Shown piece after piece: positions 1 through 10,280 of a stretch of 64,000 bases of DNA. Origin of the DNA: Gossypium raimondii (taxonomy: Eukaryota; Streptophyta; Magnoliopsida; Malvales; Malvaceae); assembly GCF_025698545.1 (NCBI RefSeq), contig NC_068570.1, positions 1 through 64,000 of the forward strand. The letters are read 5' to 3'. Under the pieces are notes generated by a model. It was not told where the DNA came from, ran no database searches, and saw nothing but the letters and a program-made list of their open reading frames with translations. Numbering within the stretch: the stretch's first letter is position 1; every line of letters begins with the position of its first letter. Position numbers and translations under genes: made by a program.

Positions 1-472
1 CCAAACCCTCAACCCTCAACCCTCAACCCTCAACCCCTAAACCCCCCCCAACCCCAAACCCCAAACCCCAAACCCCAAACCCCAAACCCCAAACCCCAAA
101 CCCCAAACCCCAAAACCCAAACCCCAAACCCCAAACCCCAAACCCCAAACCCAAACCCCAACCCCAAACCCAAACCCCAAACCCTAAACCCCACCCCCAA
201 CCCCAAACCCAACCCAAAACCCTAAACCCACCCCCCCAACCCCTAACCCTAAACCCCTAACCCCGAGCCCCCAAACCCCTAAACCCATATACCCTAAACC
301 CTAAACCTCCCTAAACCCTAAACCTTAAACCTAACCCCCCACCCTCAAACCCCAAACCCCTAAACCCTAAACCTTAAACCCTAAACCCCAAACACCAAAA
401 CCCTAAAACCCTAAACCCAAAATCCTAAACTTTAAAACCCCTAAATCCTAAACCCTAAACCTTAAACCCTAA
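1..472 (+). repeat. Degenerate telomeric repeat, chromosome end
   Basis: The C-rich plant telomere strand (CCCTAAA) reads left to right, as expected for the left end of a chromosome. Roughly the first 30 bases are CCCTCAA variants, about 55-215 is dominated by CCCCAAA and CCCAAAC variants, and about 230-470 is mixed CCCTAAA, CCTTAAA and ACCCCTAA. The array is imperfect, so it is probably the proximal, degenerate part of the telomere. It ends abruptly at the first base of the 233-bp tandem array. Confidence 0.93.
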
Positions 473-985
473 GGAATAAACAGGGAATAGCTTAATCCAA
501 GTTAGGATATCCGAAGAATGGGATAAATCCAAACCGGGATAACCGCAGAATAGGATAACTCTAAACCGGGATATCCTCCGAATGGGATATCCCTACCTGG
601 AATAACTACGGTAGGTTCCCCGGTCTAAGCTCGAAAAAACGATGAACCGGTGTCTAAACCATCTAAAACCGGCTATAGGATACCGAACCGGGACGGCAAT
701 TGAAAGGAATAACCGGGGAATAGCTTAATCCAGGTTGGGATATCCTAAGAATGGGATAAATCCTGATCCGGGATAACCGCATAATTGGATAAATCTAAAC
801 CGGGATATCCTTCGAATGGGATATCCCTACCTGGAATAACTACGGTAGATTACCCGGTCTAAACTCGAAAAAACGATGAACCGGAGTCTAAACCATCTAA
901 AACCGGCTATAGGATAACGAACCGGGACGGCATTTAAAAGGAATAACCGGGAATAGCTTAAATCAGGTTGGGATATCCCGGGTTA
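473..985 (+). repeat. Subtelomeric 233-bp tandem array with GGGATATCC palindromes
   Basis: Two full units begin at 473 and 706 (period 233), and a third partial unit begins at 940. Each unit contains several near-copies of the palindrome GGGATATCCC spaced by AACCGGGATA-like linkers, then a GGAATAACTACGGTAG segment, then repeated AACCGG words. The same block order recurs at 6464, 9395, 15040 and 19630. It abuts the telomere repeat directly. Confidence 0.9.
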
Positions 986-1619
986 TCCCTCAAACTGAAT
1001 AATATATAAAATGAAATATCAAAGAGCGCTTAATATATTCTAAGTATTATTGCCTTGTTCCCTCCGAAAATATTATGTGTTCACTTGTCAAAATGTTACT
1101 AGGCATTTCAATTAAGAATGGAAAACTAATGAAATACTTATATATGCATTATGTAAATTGCTGCAAAAGAATAATTAAAAGAAATGTTTTCTTTTCATTT
1201 ATTATTTGATGTATCTGTCAGTTTTTTAGACATTTCTTTTTTAGTTTAGGTCCTCTTATTTAGAAAATAGAGAATAAAATAAACAGCATAAAACAACAAT
1301 GTCACAGGCCACATCAATAATAATACATAGCAAAACAGCAAATTCTAAACACCAAATCCATAATCCCAAAAATAAGTAAAAAACCATCAACATTAAATTC
1401 AAAGAAAGAAAGCCCACTACTACACGGCAAAAAGAACAAACTATTTTAAGTCTAATATCCCATTAACCAAAAACCAAAGCAGTAAATTAAACACTAAAAC
1501 GACAGCCCAATAACACAAAGCCCAACAATATTCAACTGAGCCCAAAATATAATGTACAACAGAGGAAAATTTAATCTTTGAAAGACAACAGCGGACTATT
1601 ATGTACGTTGGGTCAATTA
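986..1619. repeat. AT-rich subtelomeric spacer with a dispersed repeat
   Basis: No gene is supported here. About 1440-1560 is a near copy, in the same orientation, of 27350-27475. That other copy sits directly at the 3' break of the PPR pseudogene, so this segment belongs to a dispersed repeat. The rest is A-rich and unassigned. Confidence 0.6.
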
Positions 1620-2250
1620 GTTTTATATATATTTAATAGATAATAATACCTAAGCTTACTAACATTGGTAAAAAACTATTCTTTTTAAAAAAACGAAATC
1701 CCTGAAAAATCCAGAATGAAAATAAACATATATCTGCAACTAAAAACATTCAAAAATTACAAAAAAAAATAAAACAGAAACACCAAAAAAAAACAAAAAA
1801 CTGAAAAAGAAAATTCGGTTACCCGAAGATAAAAATTTCGAGGAAAAAATTGAAAGGATATTGAAAGAGAGAGAGATGCGGCGAACGAATGAGAGCTAGA
1901 GATTGAAGAAACACAGGAAAAGAGGCTGAGAGAACAAAATCTTCGAAAAGTCTACTGTTTGGCTTCCGGGAAAAAGCAGAATGCCCAGAAGCTCATGACA
2001 ATGGATCTTGCTTTAATAGAAAGAAACTTTGGTAAAAAATGAAAAGAGACCAAAAGAGAATCCGCGAAGTACGAGAAAGGAGTAAGAAAGAATAATGAAA
2101 ACAAAAAAGAAAGAAGGAGCGGATGGAATGAGGCATGATTTGAGTATTTAAAATTTGGGAAGGAAGTGGGATGCGAAAAGGCTGAAGAAAATGGGCAGCG
2201 GAGCAGTCACTGCCCAAAAAATAAAGATTCTTGAAATCTCCCACAACGGT
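1620..2250 (-). repeat. Copy A of the subtelomeric pyrimidine-rich repeat family
   Basis: Read on the minus strand, this begins with TTTTGGGCAGTGAC, runs through a pyrimidine-rich leader, and ends in TTAGTAAGC plus an A/T-rich tail with TATTAAATATATATAA. The same start and end occur in plus orientation at 12427 and ~14520, and the order of intervening words agrees. A short minus ORF (1993-2244) aligns residue by residue with the ORF at 12427, but it lies in repeat and has no family features, so I do not call a protein. Confidence 0.7.
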
Positions 2251-3149
2251 AACATAATATTATTTAATGAAGAAGCAGATGAGCAGTTCACCTATCCAAT
2301 TAATCCATTCTAAACTTCATTTAATACAAATAGAAACTAAATAAGAATAAAAAGAAAAACAAAAGTAAAGAGAGAAACCGTTCAGCGAAGCATAGAAATC
2401 CAACCCAAGTTTACTTCGTCATTGGGCTCAATCAGTTTTGGGCCATTTTAAAGGCCACTTCTGTATTTTATTGTCTCCACTTTAAGACTTTCTTTGAATT
2501 ATAAAGTGGCATAAACATGCAAACATATATGGTGAGTTTCTTAAATCCAAGATAGAATCATTAATGGAGATACTTTTAGCACCTCAAAGAAGGAAAAGCA
2601 TCAAAATATCACCATATTATTTACCAGAAAAAGTAGTGTTTGAAACTGAATAAGAGGGCTTGTGAGGTGGAGCTTATCCCGGTACAGGATATGACGGAGA
2701 TATTCCTGGAGCAGAATAAGAATGAAAATAAATTCAGTGTTAATTTAACTACTACAACCCATGTTCTACTTCTGAGGAAGAAATGACACTTCTATTTTAT
2801 CTAGCACACCCTTAATCACATATTTACCATAATGTTAATTTAAAAACATTGCAATAATAATCATCCATCCTACCTGTGAACCTCCTTGAGCCAGTTGTCT
2901 ATACAAGTTCTGTGGAATTCATGGTTACAAGGCAATATCCGCATGCTATCTCCCTCTTCATACTCCAAAAGGCATATGTAACATCTGTTACATATAAAAG
3001 AACAGAAAAAAAGACTCAAAACATGCCTGATTGCAGACTAATGCCATATGAAGTAACTGAAAAAGAAAGCATACCGAAGGTTAGGGCCCTTTGAAATCAT
3101 ATACGCCCCCTTCCCACGCTTCATATGCCTAGTTCTATTTTCTTTTTCC
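2251..3149. other. Intergenic spacer with a GGATAT module fragment
   Basis: Mostly unassigned AT-rich sequence. The part at 2671-2740 is a short fragment of the GGGATATCC module tail, ending in a word (GAATAAGAATGAAAATAAAT) that also follows the module at 19815-19870. No coding feature is supported. Confidence 0.55.
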
Positions 3150-3645
3150 TTCTAATTAAGGTGCATAATATTTGAATATCCAACAACAGGCAAGAAAGAC
3201 ATGGGATCATAACGAAATCATGCAGATTGGTCTATTAATATAAAAAAAAATTTGAACGTTTTATAGATAAAGCTGGATCACAATTTAGAGTTTATTATCA
3301 TATCTATATATATTAACCTTGGTATATAAATAGATTGACACAGATATCTGATGCCTTACTGCACTTAGGGAAGCTCTTTTGTTAAATTTTTTGCCCCTCG
3401 CACCTAAGGAAATAAAAGAATTTTAGCACCTAGAATGCGCCTTCTGCCCTTGACCATACAAATTCTACCTATCAGTCATAATATTTTCTGGTACTAATTT
3501 GTTGTTATTGGAAGAAACTTCCTTGCACCTTCTTAAGAAATAAATAGACATGTTTAACAAAATTTCTAGACAAAATTTCGTGTTCTTGCGCATATTAGAA
3601 TAGCATATTAAACAAAATCATATTAAGCACCAAACTTCTCGATTG
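3150..3645 (+). repeat. Dispersed ~0.5-kb duplication, copy 1
   Basis: About 490 bases match 20826-21312 in the same orientation with only scattered substitutions and a few small indels. No terminal repeat or coding potential is evident, so the mechanism of dispersal is unknown. Confidence 0.82.
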
Positions 3646-4517
3646 GTAGTTCGAATTTCTATAAAAAAAGGAAAACTATTGAAATATAATGTTTTTACTT
3701 GTTCAAAAAGAGAAAATAAGGAGACAAAAAAATAAAAAGAAACATGAAAACGATTCCATTTATTTTGTGTTAATCATTTAGGGTTTTATGGTAGATACGT
3801 ATTAGAGACATATCTTCGCTATAAAATCTCATAAATAGGATTCGGTTATTCAAGGATTTGCAAGAAAATGTCCTTCAAAACAAAGGGAAATAAACAATCG
3901 AAAAAAAATAAAACACATGACAGACAATAAACTATCAAAAAAATGACGACATCGAAAGATTTAAAATGACAAATATAAGATGTGTTTCATAAGGCTGAAC
4001 ATCGAAACATATAACAAAAACACTAAAAAAAAAAAAGAAGCAGCATAAATCTGAAAACTAAAACAGAGATAACAACCACAATACCCGCAGAAATAAAAGA
4101 TACGAATAGGTCTGAAACTTAAAAAGACATGAAAAAGGAAAGTTAGTAGAACTGAAAATCATACCTGAAATCACAATTCGATGAAGAAGGGGATTTCAAT
4201 ATGCTGTTGTAGCAAGTACTTTATTTCAGCATGCGTTTACACAAAAGTTAAAAAAGAGAGGTCAGGAAAAAAAATTGAAAGAGACCCCAATAGAATCTGC
4301 GAAGTAAAGAAAGGGAGGACGAGAAAATAAAAAAATAATAATAAAAAAGGTAAAAGTAAGAATAAAGGGAAACAGAGGAGACACAATTTAGAGGAGAAAG
4401 AAGTGTCTCTCATCAAGAATTTAGAGAGACGTTGGAAGCTATTTAATGTATCTATTTTAAATTTTAAATCAGTGTTAAATTTTTTTGTCAAATAAATTAA
4501 AATTATTTTAAAAATTC
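3646..4517. other. Purine-rich spacer with repeat-family fragments
   Basis: The plus strand is strongly A/G-rich. About 4240-4330 resembles the leader of the subtelomeric repeat family in minus orientation, sharing words for 'gagacc.aatagaatc.gcgaagta'. About 4050-4190 shares 'ctgaaaac...cagagat' exon-like words with 9900-10090. No gene is supported. Confidence 0.45.
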
Positions 4518-4727
4518 AAAATATTTATAATTCATTAAAATTTAAAAAGTGTTGAAATGTTTAAAATTTTAACTAATATTTTTATTAAAAATAAAAATTT
4601 CATTTTTTAAAAAAATTGAACAAATTTTAACTAATGAATCCCGGAAACACTTCCCCGAGGCCCATAACGATTCATTAACCAATCTTAATAAAAACCACTG
4701 AACATATTAGCAAAAAGAAGCACATGT
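4518..4727 (+). repeat. Dispersed AT-rich repeat also found at 28083-28330
   Basis: This segment matches ~28083-28330 in the same orientation, including the run from the A/T-rich part into 'cccataacgattcattaacca'. It leads directly into the 230-bp tandem array here, while at 28.3 kb only the first part of that array unit follows. Confidence 0.75.
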
Positions 4728-5250
4728 CAACTAAAAACAGAGAGGAATAGTATTCTGCTAAGCAGAAATTACAAAAATATTATAAAGATACTATCCTGAA
4801 TTCTGAGAGCAAAGGAACTAGTGTAATGTTATTTGGAAAATGAACTATAATGACAAAAATATAAATGATAAGCCGAAATCTAAGCGTGATTTGGGCCCAA
4901 AAAAACCAAACCACAAAATTATTCTACTAAGCAAAAACAAGAAAAGAAGAATATATTAACTAAAAACAGAGAGGAAAATTATTCTGCTCAGCGAATATTA
5001 CAAAAATCTTAATATAGATATTTTCTTCAGTCTTGGGAGCAATGGAACTAGTGTCATGTTAATTGGAAAAGTAACTATAATGACAAAAATATAAATGAAA
5101 AGCCAAAATCTAATCGTGATTCAGGCTCAAAAACACCAAACCCCAAAATTACTCTGCTAAGCAAAAACAAGAAAAGAAGAATATATCAACTAAAAACAGA
5201 GAGGAATAGTATTCTGCTCAGCGGATATTACAAAAATTATTCTGCTAGGC
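4728..5250 (+). repeat. 230-bp tandem array
   Basis: The word CTAAAAACAG begins units at 4731, 4960 and 5190, giving periods of 229 and 230. Units share 'ggaactagtgt.atgtta.ttggaaaa', 'aactataatgacaaaaatataaatga' and 'ctgctaagcaaaaacaagaaaag' blocks. The third unit is internally shortened, and another piece of the unit recurs at ~5510-5600. No coding potential. Confidence 0.85.
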
Positions 5251-5254
5251 AAAA

Positions 5255-5760
5255 ACAAGAAAAGATTTTCTACACTTACAAGATTGACGACGATTTTCCA
5301 GACTCTAGGAGTCGAAGCGACGGCGCATTTGACGCTCACCAAACCCGAAACTCGCTCTGATTGAACCGTTCGTTCTTGGTTTGCATTGCAATATGCATCT
5401 ACAGGAGGAGACAAATTAGGTATCTATCTCACGAAAGAACACAGGAAACAAACAAAAAGAACAAACAGAATGAGTTCCATAGATTTGAAACACGGAAAGA
5501 AACAGAATGAAACTAGTGTCATGTTATTTGGAAAAGGAACTATAATGACAAAAATATAAATGATAAGCCGAAACCTAAGCGTGACTCAGGCCCAAAAACA
5601 AGAAAAGGTTTTCTACACTTACACGATTGATGGCGATTTTCTACACTTTGGGAGCCGATGCGACGGCGGGTTTAACGCTCACCAAACCCGAAACTCGCTC
5701 TGATTGAACCGTTCGTTCTTGATTTGAATCGCTGTATGCATATACAGGAAGATATCAATA
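5255..5760 (+). repeat. Direct duplication of a CG-containing ~150-bp segment
   Basis: About 5255-5410 and 5607-5755 are near copies offset by ~350 bases. Each contains 'ttgacgctcaccaaacccgaaactcgctctgattgaaccgttcgttctt'-type sequence, less A/T-rich than its surroundings. It could be an old exon or 5' leader carried by the repeat, but no reading frame is kept in both copies. Confidence 0.7.
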
Positions 5761-5769
5761 AAACAACCA

Positions 5770-6060
5770 AAAAGAAACAGACAGACCGACATTGAAAGAT
5801 TTCAAACACAGAGCGATAACAGGGGATTTCAATATCACCAAAAAAAAACGGCAGACAAAATCTTTGGGTTTCTCGCTCCCACGAAAAAGAATGAGAGGAA
5901 ATATTGAAATGAGACCGAGAGAGAGATAATGGGAAGGAAGCGGGATATGAAAAGTCTGAGGAAAACGGGTAGCTTTCTCCTACCCGTCACTGCCCAAAAC
6001 GAATAGATTTCCTAATTCCCCATGTGTCAACGGTAACATTTATGGTAATTAATACCTTAT
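5770..6060 (-). repeat. Fragment of the pyrimidine-rich repeat family
   Basis: The part at 5930-6045 matches the start of copy A (2160-2250) in minus orientation. It keeps the TTTTGGGCAGTGAC start and the following leader, and here a small inverted repeat GGGTAG/CTACCC lies immediately after it. Confidence 0.6.
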
Positions 6061-6463
6061 TCAAATTACTAATTTTTTTGGGGGGAAATTTAAGGCAAAG
6101 AATGTAAAGAGACATTAGGGAAAAGGGGGGGAGGGGAATAGGAGATAATAAATGAGAAATAAATATGAAAAAGGTTTTCATTCCCAATTAATAGACAGAG
6201 AAGTAAAAGAAACATTAGAAAAAATAAATAAATATGAAATATATTTTCATTTATTATATATCTAGCAACTTAAAGTTTCATTTATTGCATTTTCTATTGA
6301 AAAATAATATTAAACCAAAAAATTATCTTTTTTTCATTTATTATCTGTTCATGTATATATTACGTTTTTATATTTTTTTTAACCTTTTATTTAAATTTAC
6401 ATTCTGGAATAGACTTTTTTATTATTATTTATTTTCAAAAGAATACATTTTGGAAATTGTTGA

Positions 6464-6685
6464 ATGGGATATACCAAAGCCGGGTATCCTTTAATAGGAT
6501 ATCCCCCAACCGGATATCCTTGGAATGGGATATCCCTTATTGGAATAAGTACAACAGGTATCCCGGTCCACACACGTAAAAAATTTGAACTGGATACCAA
6601 AACAGCTGAACCGGGCACCAAAAATATTGAACCGGGACGGGATATGATAGGGATATCCTTTAATTTGCTTTATTCAGTTTGGTCA
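6464..6685 (+). repeat. GGGATATCC palindrome module
   Basis: A run of GGATATCC palindromes is followed by the GGAATAAGT..ACAGGTATCCCGG block, the AACCGG..CACCAAAA block, and GGGACGGGATATGATAGGG. This is the same order as at 9395, 15040 and 19630. The overlapping ORFs on both strands here are by-products of the palindromic repeat. Confidence 0.85.
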
Positions 6686-7735
6686 ATTCCACAGGCTGCT
6701 AGACTAGTCACCATATTCTGCAGAAAGCATTATCAGCATAACCCTATTGTCAAACGAATTCCCTGATAAGAAGAACCATGTTTAACCTTGAATGTACATT
6801 TAACAGAATTTTAACAATTTATACAAAGGCACAATTGCTTAAACAATTTCACTAGAAATGAAGTATGTGGTCTTAGTTGAACTTTAGGCATTATATCCAT
6901 AAAAGAAATATGGGTATCACGTTAAACTGGCATCTAAAATCCCCATTTATCTCAAGTTTTAGGGCATTAAAGAATGAATTTAAGCCATGGGAGAGTGCAT
7001 AACAACATAAAGCATTAACAAGGAATCTGCAGAATTCAACTTTAGTTTCACAAAAATTGCCATCACCTCATAAATTCTCTTCAACTCCGTGTATGCCAAG
7101 CTGATACTTATGAATGAAAATACTATTAATTTAATAGCATTGGGGCTTGAAGATATCCGCTTTTGAATTCCACTGCAAGGTAATCCAAAAATATTTTAAA
7201 AGCAGCATTTAGAATCAAATAGTTTCCCTTCACAATAAGTTTAAACAGAGATCTGTCATAGCAGTAGAATTAGCATTTAATTTGGATAATTTAAACATGA
7301 AGATCAATCCAACATACAGAATGAGAAAGAGAACATTTATCACAAAAGAAAGTTATTTTGATTCATCGGAGTAAGTAAAATCTTTAATCAACTAATCATG
7401 CATGGCTAAACCATCTAGAATTTATCTAAAATTAAAATGTGTAACTCTCGTATCTAAAAAATGAACATCAATACTAGGGGTAAAAACCAGATACATGTGC
7501 CCATAAGTCACTTGGATTCGGCTACAAGTAAAACTCAAATCAATTCAGTCATTGTCAAGTTGAACTCAAGCTTGATAACCTTACTCGGATTTGGCAAAGA
7601 GAAGGAAAAAAAAACTCAAATAAATTCAAGTGAAAAGCATGTATCAAAAACTAAAAAACAGAGATGTTCCCATAAAAAAAACATAGTTAGGGGGATTGCA
7701 TAAATCATAAAAAACAGAAACAGAGGAGAAAACTT
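6686..7735. other. Intergenic spacer
   Basis: About 1 kb of AT-rich sequence with no recognisable gene and no second copy noticed in the window. Confidence 0.5.
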
Positions 7736-8045
7736 AGGATTTGTACCTCGAAAAAGTACACAGGAAACCGACAAAAAGAACAAACAGATCGAGATCAATA
7801 GATTTGGAACACGAAACGAAACAGTGATGTCTAAACCTGAAAACCAAAAACCATAAAATAGAAATGAAAAGGCAAAAGACAAAAACAAAGACAAAGGCAA
7901 AGAAATGAAAACGCAAACCCAAGTAAAGATTCATACCTGAAATCAGTCTCCGAAAAAGCAACCAAAAAGAAACAGACAGACCCATATCGATAGATTTCAA
8001 ACACAGAGCAAAACAGTGAATTGTAAACCTGAAAACAAAAATCCC
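7736..8045 (-). repeat. Two tandem exon-like units of the repeat family
   Basis: Two related ~150-bp blocks lie head to tail. On the minus strand each reads: pyrimidine tract, TTTCAGGT-like 3' splice-site word, CACTGTTT, CAAATCTAT(T/C)GAT, then GTCTGTTTGTTC-like and GTTTCCTG. Similar blocks occur at ~5400-5500, 5745-5825, 9900-10010 and 19890-20045, and in plus orientation at ~12840-12930. The ORFs across them are low-complexity F/L/S-rich and not convincing proteins. Confidence 0.55.
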
Positions 8046-8249
8046 CATTTATGTTTTATTTTTTTTCTTTACATTTTATTAACTGCTTACGAAAACTCTC
8101 TTCAACTCACTTTAATACCAAAGCACATACATAGATCCTTTCCTTTGATCCAATTAAGGAACTTAGCAAGAAAAGATAGTACCAGCATAACATGTTTACT
8201 TTTCAATTGATCTCAAATACATTTTTCCCCAATATCCTGTATTTAAAAA

Positions 8250-8782
8250 AGTAGATTTCTAACTAGTTACTTGGAGTCAGGTGCGAGCCTTATATACGGA
8301 TATGTATCCAATGTACGTGTGTTCAATTTTTTTAAGCTTTTCCATACATTGGAATGTTTTTGTAGGGACATATCCCTGTATCCAAGTCTGTCTAAGCATC
8401 AGACGCTTGTACTACAAGAAAAAATAAGAGCAGCAACAGAGATAACGGATATATAACTATTAGTTGTCTTTTTAAGAATTTATTCACATTGCTTAGGAGA
8501 AATCACATGTTCTATCAGGGGTAGCATGGAAGAAAGAGAATAGTTTCAGTTGAATATTATAATAGAAAGATCTACAGCTGTCTTACATTATAATAAGGTT
8601 GTCGACCAGCAACGCAAGGTGATGTTTCTATTAAACCATATCCATTCTGCACTTCCAGACCAATTGTCTGCACATACGAGCCATCGTAAAATAAGAGATA
8701 AATCGACTAGTAACCTTTCCATTTGAAAACTAAAAACATATTAGCATCTAACCTCATAAAACTTTTCAATATGCGTTGGCAA
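8250..8782 (+). repeat. Dispersed ~0.53-kb duplication, copy 1
   Basis: Matches 15638-16175 nearly base for base. It contains repeated 'ggatatgtatcc'-like words. The short ORF inside is shared by both copies, with an added codon in copy 2, but has no family features. Confidence 0.88.
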
Positions 8783-9239
8783 ACTTGCACCTCCGCTTTT
8801 GGCAGTCTAGAGGATGATAGAAAATAATCAATAAAACCCAGAACAGAAATACTAGAAATGCTGAACAAAGAAAAATAAAAGGAACATTCCAACAAGAATC
8901 GCCGAAGAAATGAGAAGCAATGGATTGGATAGATATATTTGAGGATTTAAATTTCGAATGATGGGAAGGAAGCTGGCCTGATCGGAGGTAAGACGCTGGA
9001 AAGTGTGTAGAGGCAGCGGCAGCGGTTTGTTAGAAAGGACAATAAAGGAGGAAGAGAGAAAAAGAAAATTAGTAGAAGAAAGGGGAAAAGGGGGAGAGAA
9101 TAAAGGGAGAACCGAACGTGAGAAAGATAAGGAAGAATGAGTTTTTATATTATTTATTTTAAAAAAGGTTTGAATTTTATTTTATTTTTAAAAAATATCG
9201 GACTTTGGAAAAGTTATATTCAATCTTTTCTTAAATAGT
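8783..9239. other. Purine-rich spacer
   Basis: Strongly A/G-rich on the plus strand, with a weak resemblance around 8930-8990 to the leader of the repeat family in minus orientation. No gene is seen. Confidence 0.4.
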
Positions 9240-9720
9240 ATTTAGACCCAGATAAAATTAGGCCTGTTTTTCCAAGCTTTTGTTTTGCTTTGGGCCTATT
9301 TCGTTTTGGGTCTGTCTTTTAGTCCTGATGGTTCATGTTTTTGTATTTTAATAATAGCCCAGTATTTTTCTTCAAAAAAAACCTTAAACCAACGCCGGGA
9401 TATCCCTTGAATGGGATATACCCGCGCCGGGATATCCGTTTTCGGGATATCCCAAACCGGGATATTCCAAACCCGGGATATCCCAAACCCGGGATATCCC
9501 AAACCGGGATATCCGCGGAATGGGATATCCCTACATGGAATAAGTGTGACAAGTACTCCGGTCCAGAAGCATAAAAAATCTGAACCGGACACTAAAACAA
9601 CTGACCCGGACGGGGGAAATTCTGAACCGGGACGGGATATGATGGGGATATCCTGGAATAGCTTATTCCGAGACGGGATATGATAAGGATATTCGTGGAT
9701 TGGAATAAGACAATCTTTAA
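9240..9720 (+). repeat. GGGATATCC palindrome module with conserved left flank
   Basis: The left flank (9240-9394) matches 14880-15040, including 'aaaattgggcctattttcca' and 'tttttgtattttaa.aatagcccagta'. It is followed at 9395-9530 by the densest array of the window: about ten GGGATATCC words, several in a 15-base spacing. The conserved tail with AACCGG blocks and GGGACGGGATATGATGGGG follows. Confidence 0.85.
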
Positions 9721-9822
9721 ATCCTGTAAGCCCTAAACAGAAAATTGAAAAGAAAAAAATTTATTCAGAACCAGCATTCCAACACGGATGCAGTAAACAA
9801 TTTACATACAGATGCTTTTTGT

Positions 9823-10090
9823 TTAGGCAATTAGTATTCTGCTAAGCAAAGATTTAAAAGAAATAGAAAATAACACAAAAGCTATAATATTAAACAGAGA
9901 GTATACGATAAACAAACAAAAATGAAGAACAAGACCGACATCTATAGATCTGAAAGACGAAACGAAACAGAGATTTCTAAAGCTGAAAACCAAAAACCCT
10001 AAGAAAAACCCACTGAAATACAAGAAAAAAAAGCATGGTTCTTAAAAGGGAGAACGGAAAAGACAATGTTGGAGAAAAGATTCATACCTG
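9823..10090 (-). repeat. Conserved tail block of the palindrome module
   Basis: This matches 19870-20045 in order and orientation. On the minus strand it carries the CAAATCTATAGATGT..GTTCTT..TTTGTTTATC block and a TTTTGGTTTTCAGC-like 3' splice-site word. Its constant position beside the GGGATATCC module suggests both are parts of one repeat. Confidence 0.6.
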
Positions 10091-10280
10091 ATTAAGCAAG
10101 GGAGTCCAAAAATCCCAAAAACAGAAATGGCAGAGAGAATCACAATATAGTGTCTTTGAATTCTTTCGGGCCTAAAAATATAAGAGGTAAAATTCGAAAT
10201 GAGACAGACATAATAAAGGAGAGAATAAAAGGGAAAGAAATGTTAGAAAAAAAGGAAAATGAGGAGAGAATAAACTATGA

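Noticed and set aside
23-217. Minus-strand ORFs of Gly/Trp/Leu/Phe repeats
   Set aside because: They are direct translations of the telomere-like repeat and carry no protein signal.
3630-3665. tRNA B-box-like word GGTAGTTCGAATTT
   Set aside because: No A box or cloverleaf fits around it.
6397-6766. ORFs on both strands rich in GYP/DIP repeats (also at 9296-9683 and 15072-15323)
   Set aside because: Open on both strands because GGGATATCCC is palindromic and lacks stop codons in several frames; no conserved frame between modules.
7616-8048. Two F/L/S-rich minus-strand ORFs that could suggest membrane proteins
   Set aside because: Both lie in a tandem exon-like repeat; their hydrophobic character comes from the pyrimidine-rich strand and the frames are not kept in other copies.
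9395-9535. CRISPR-like array of short repeats
   Set aside because: Spacing is about 15 bases with repeats running into each other and no unique spacers of constant length; this is plant nuclear DNA with no cas genes.
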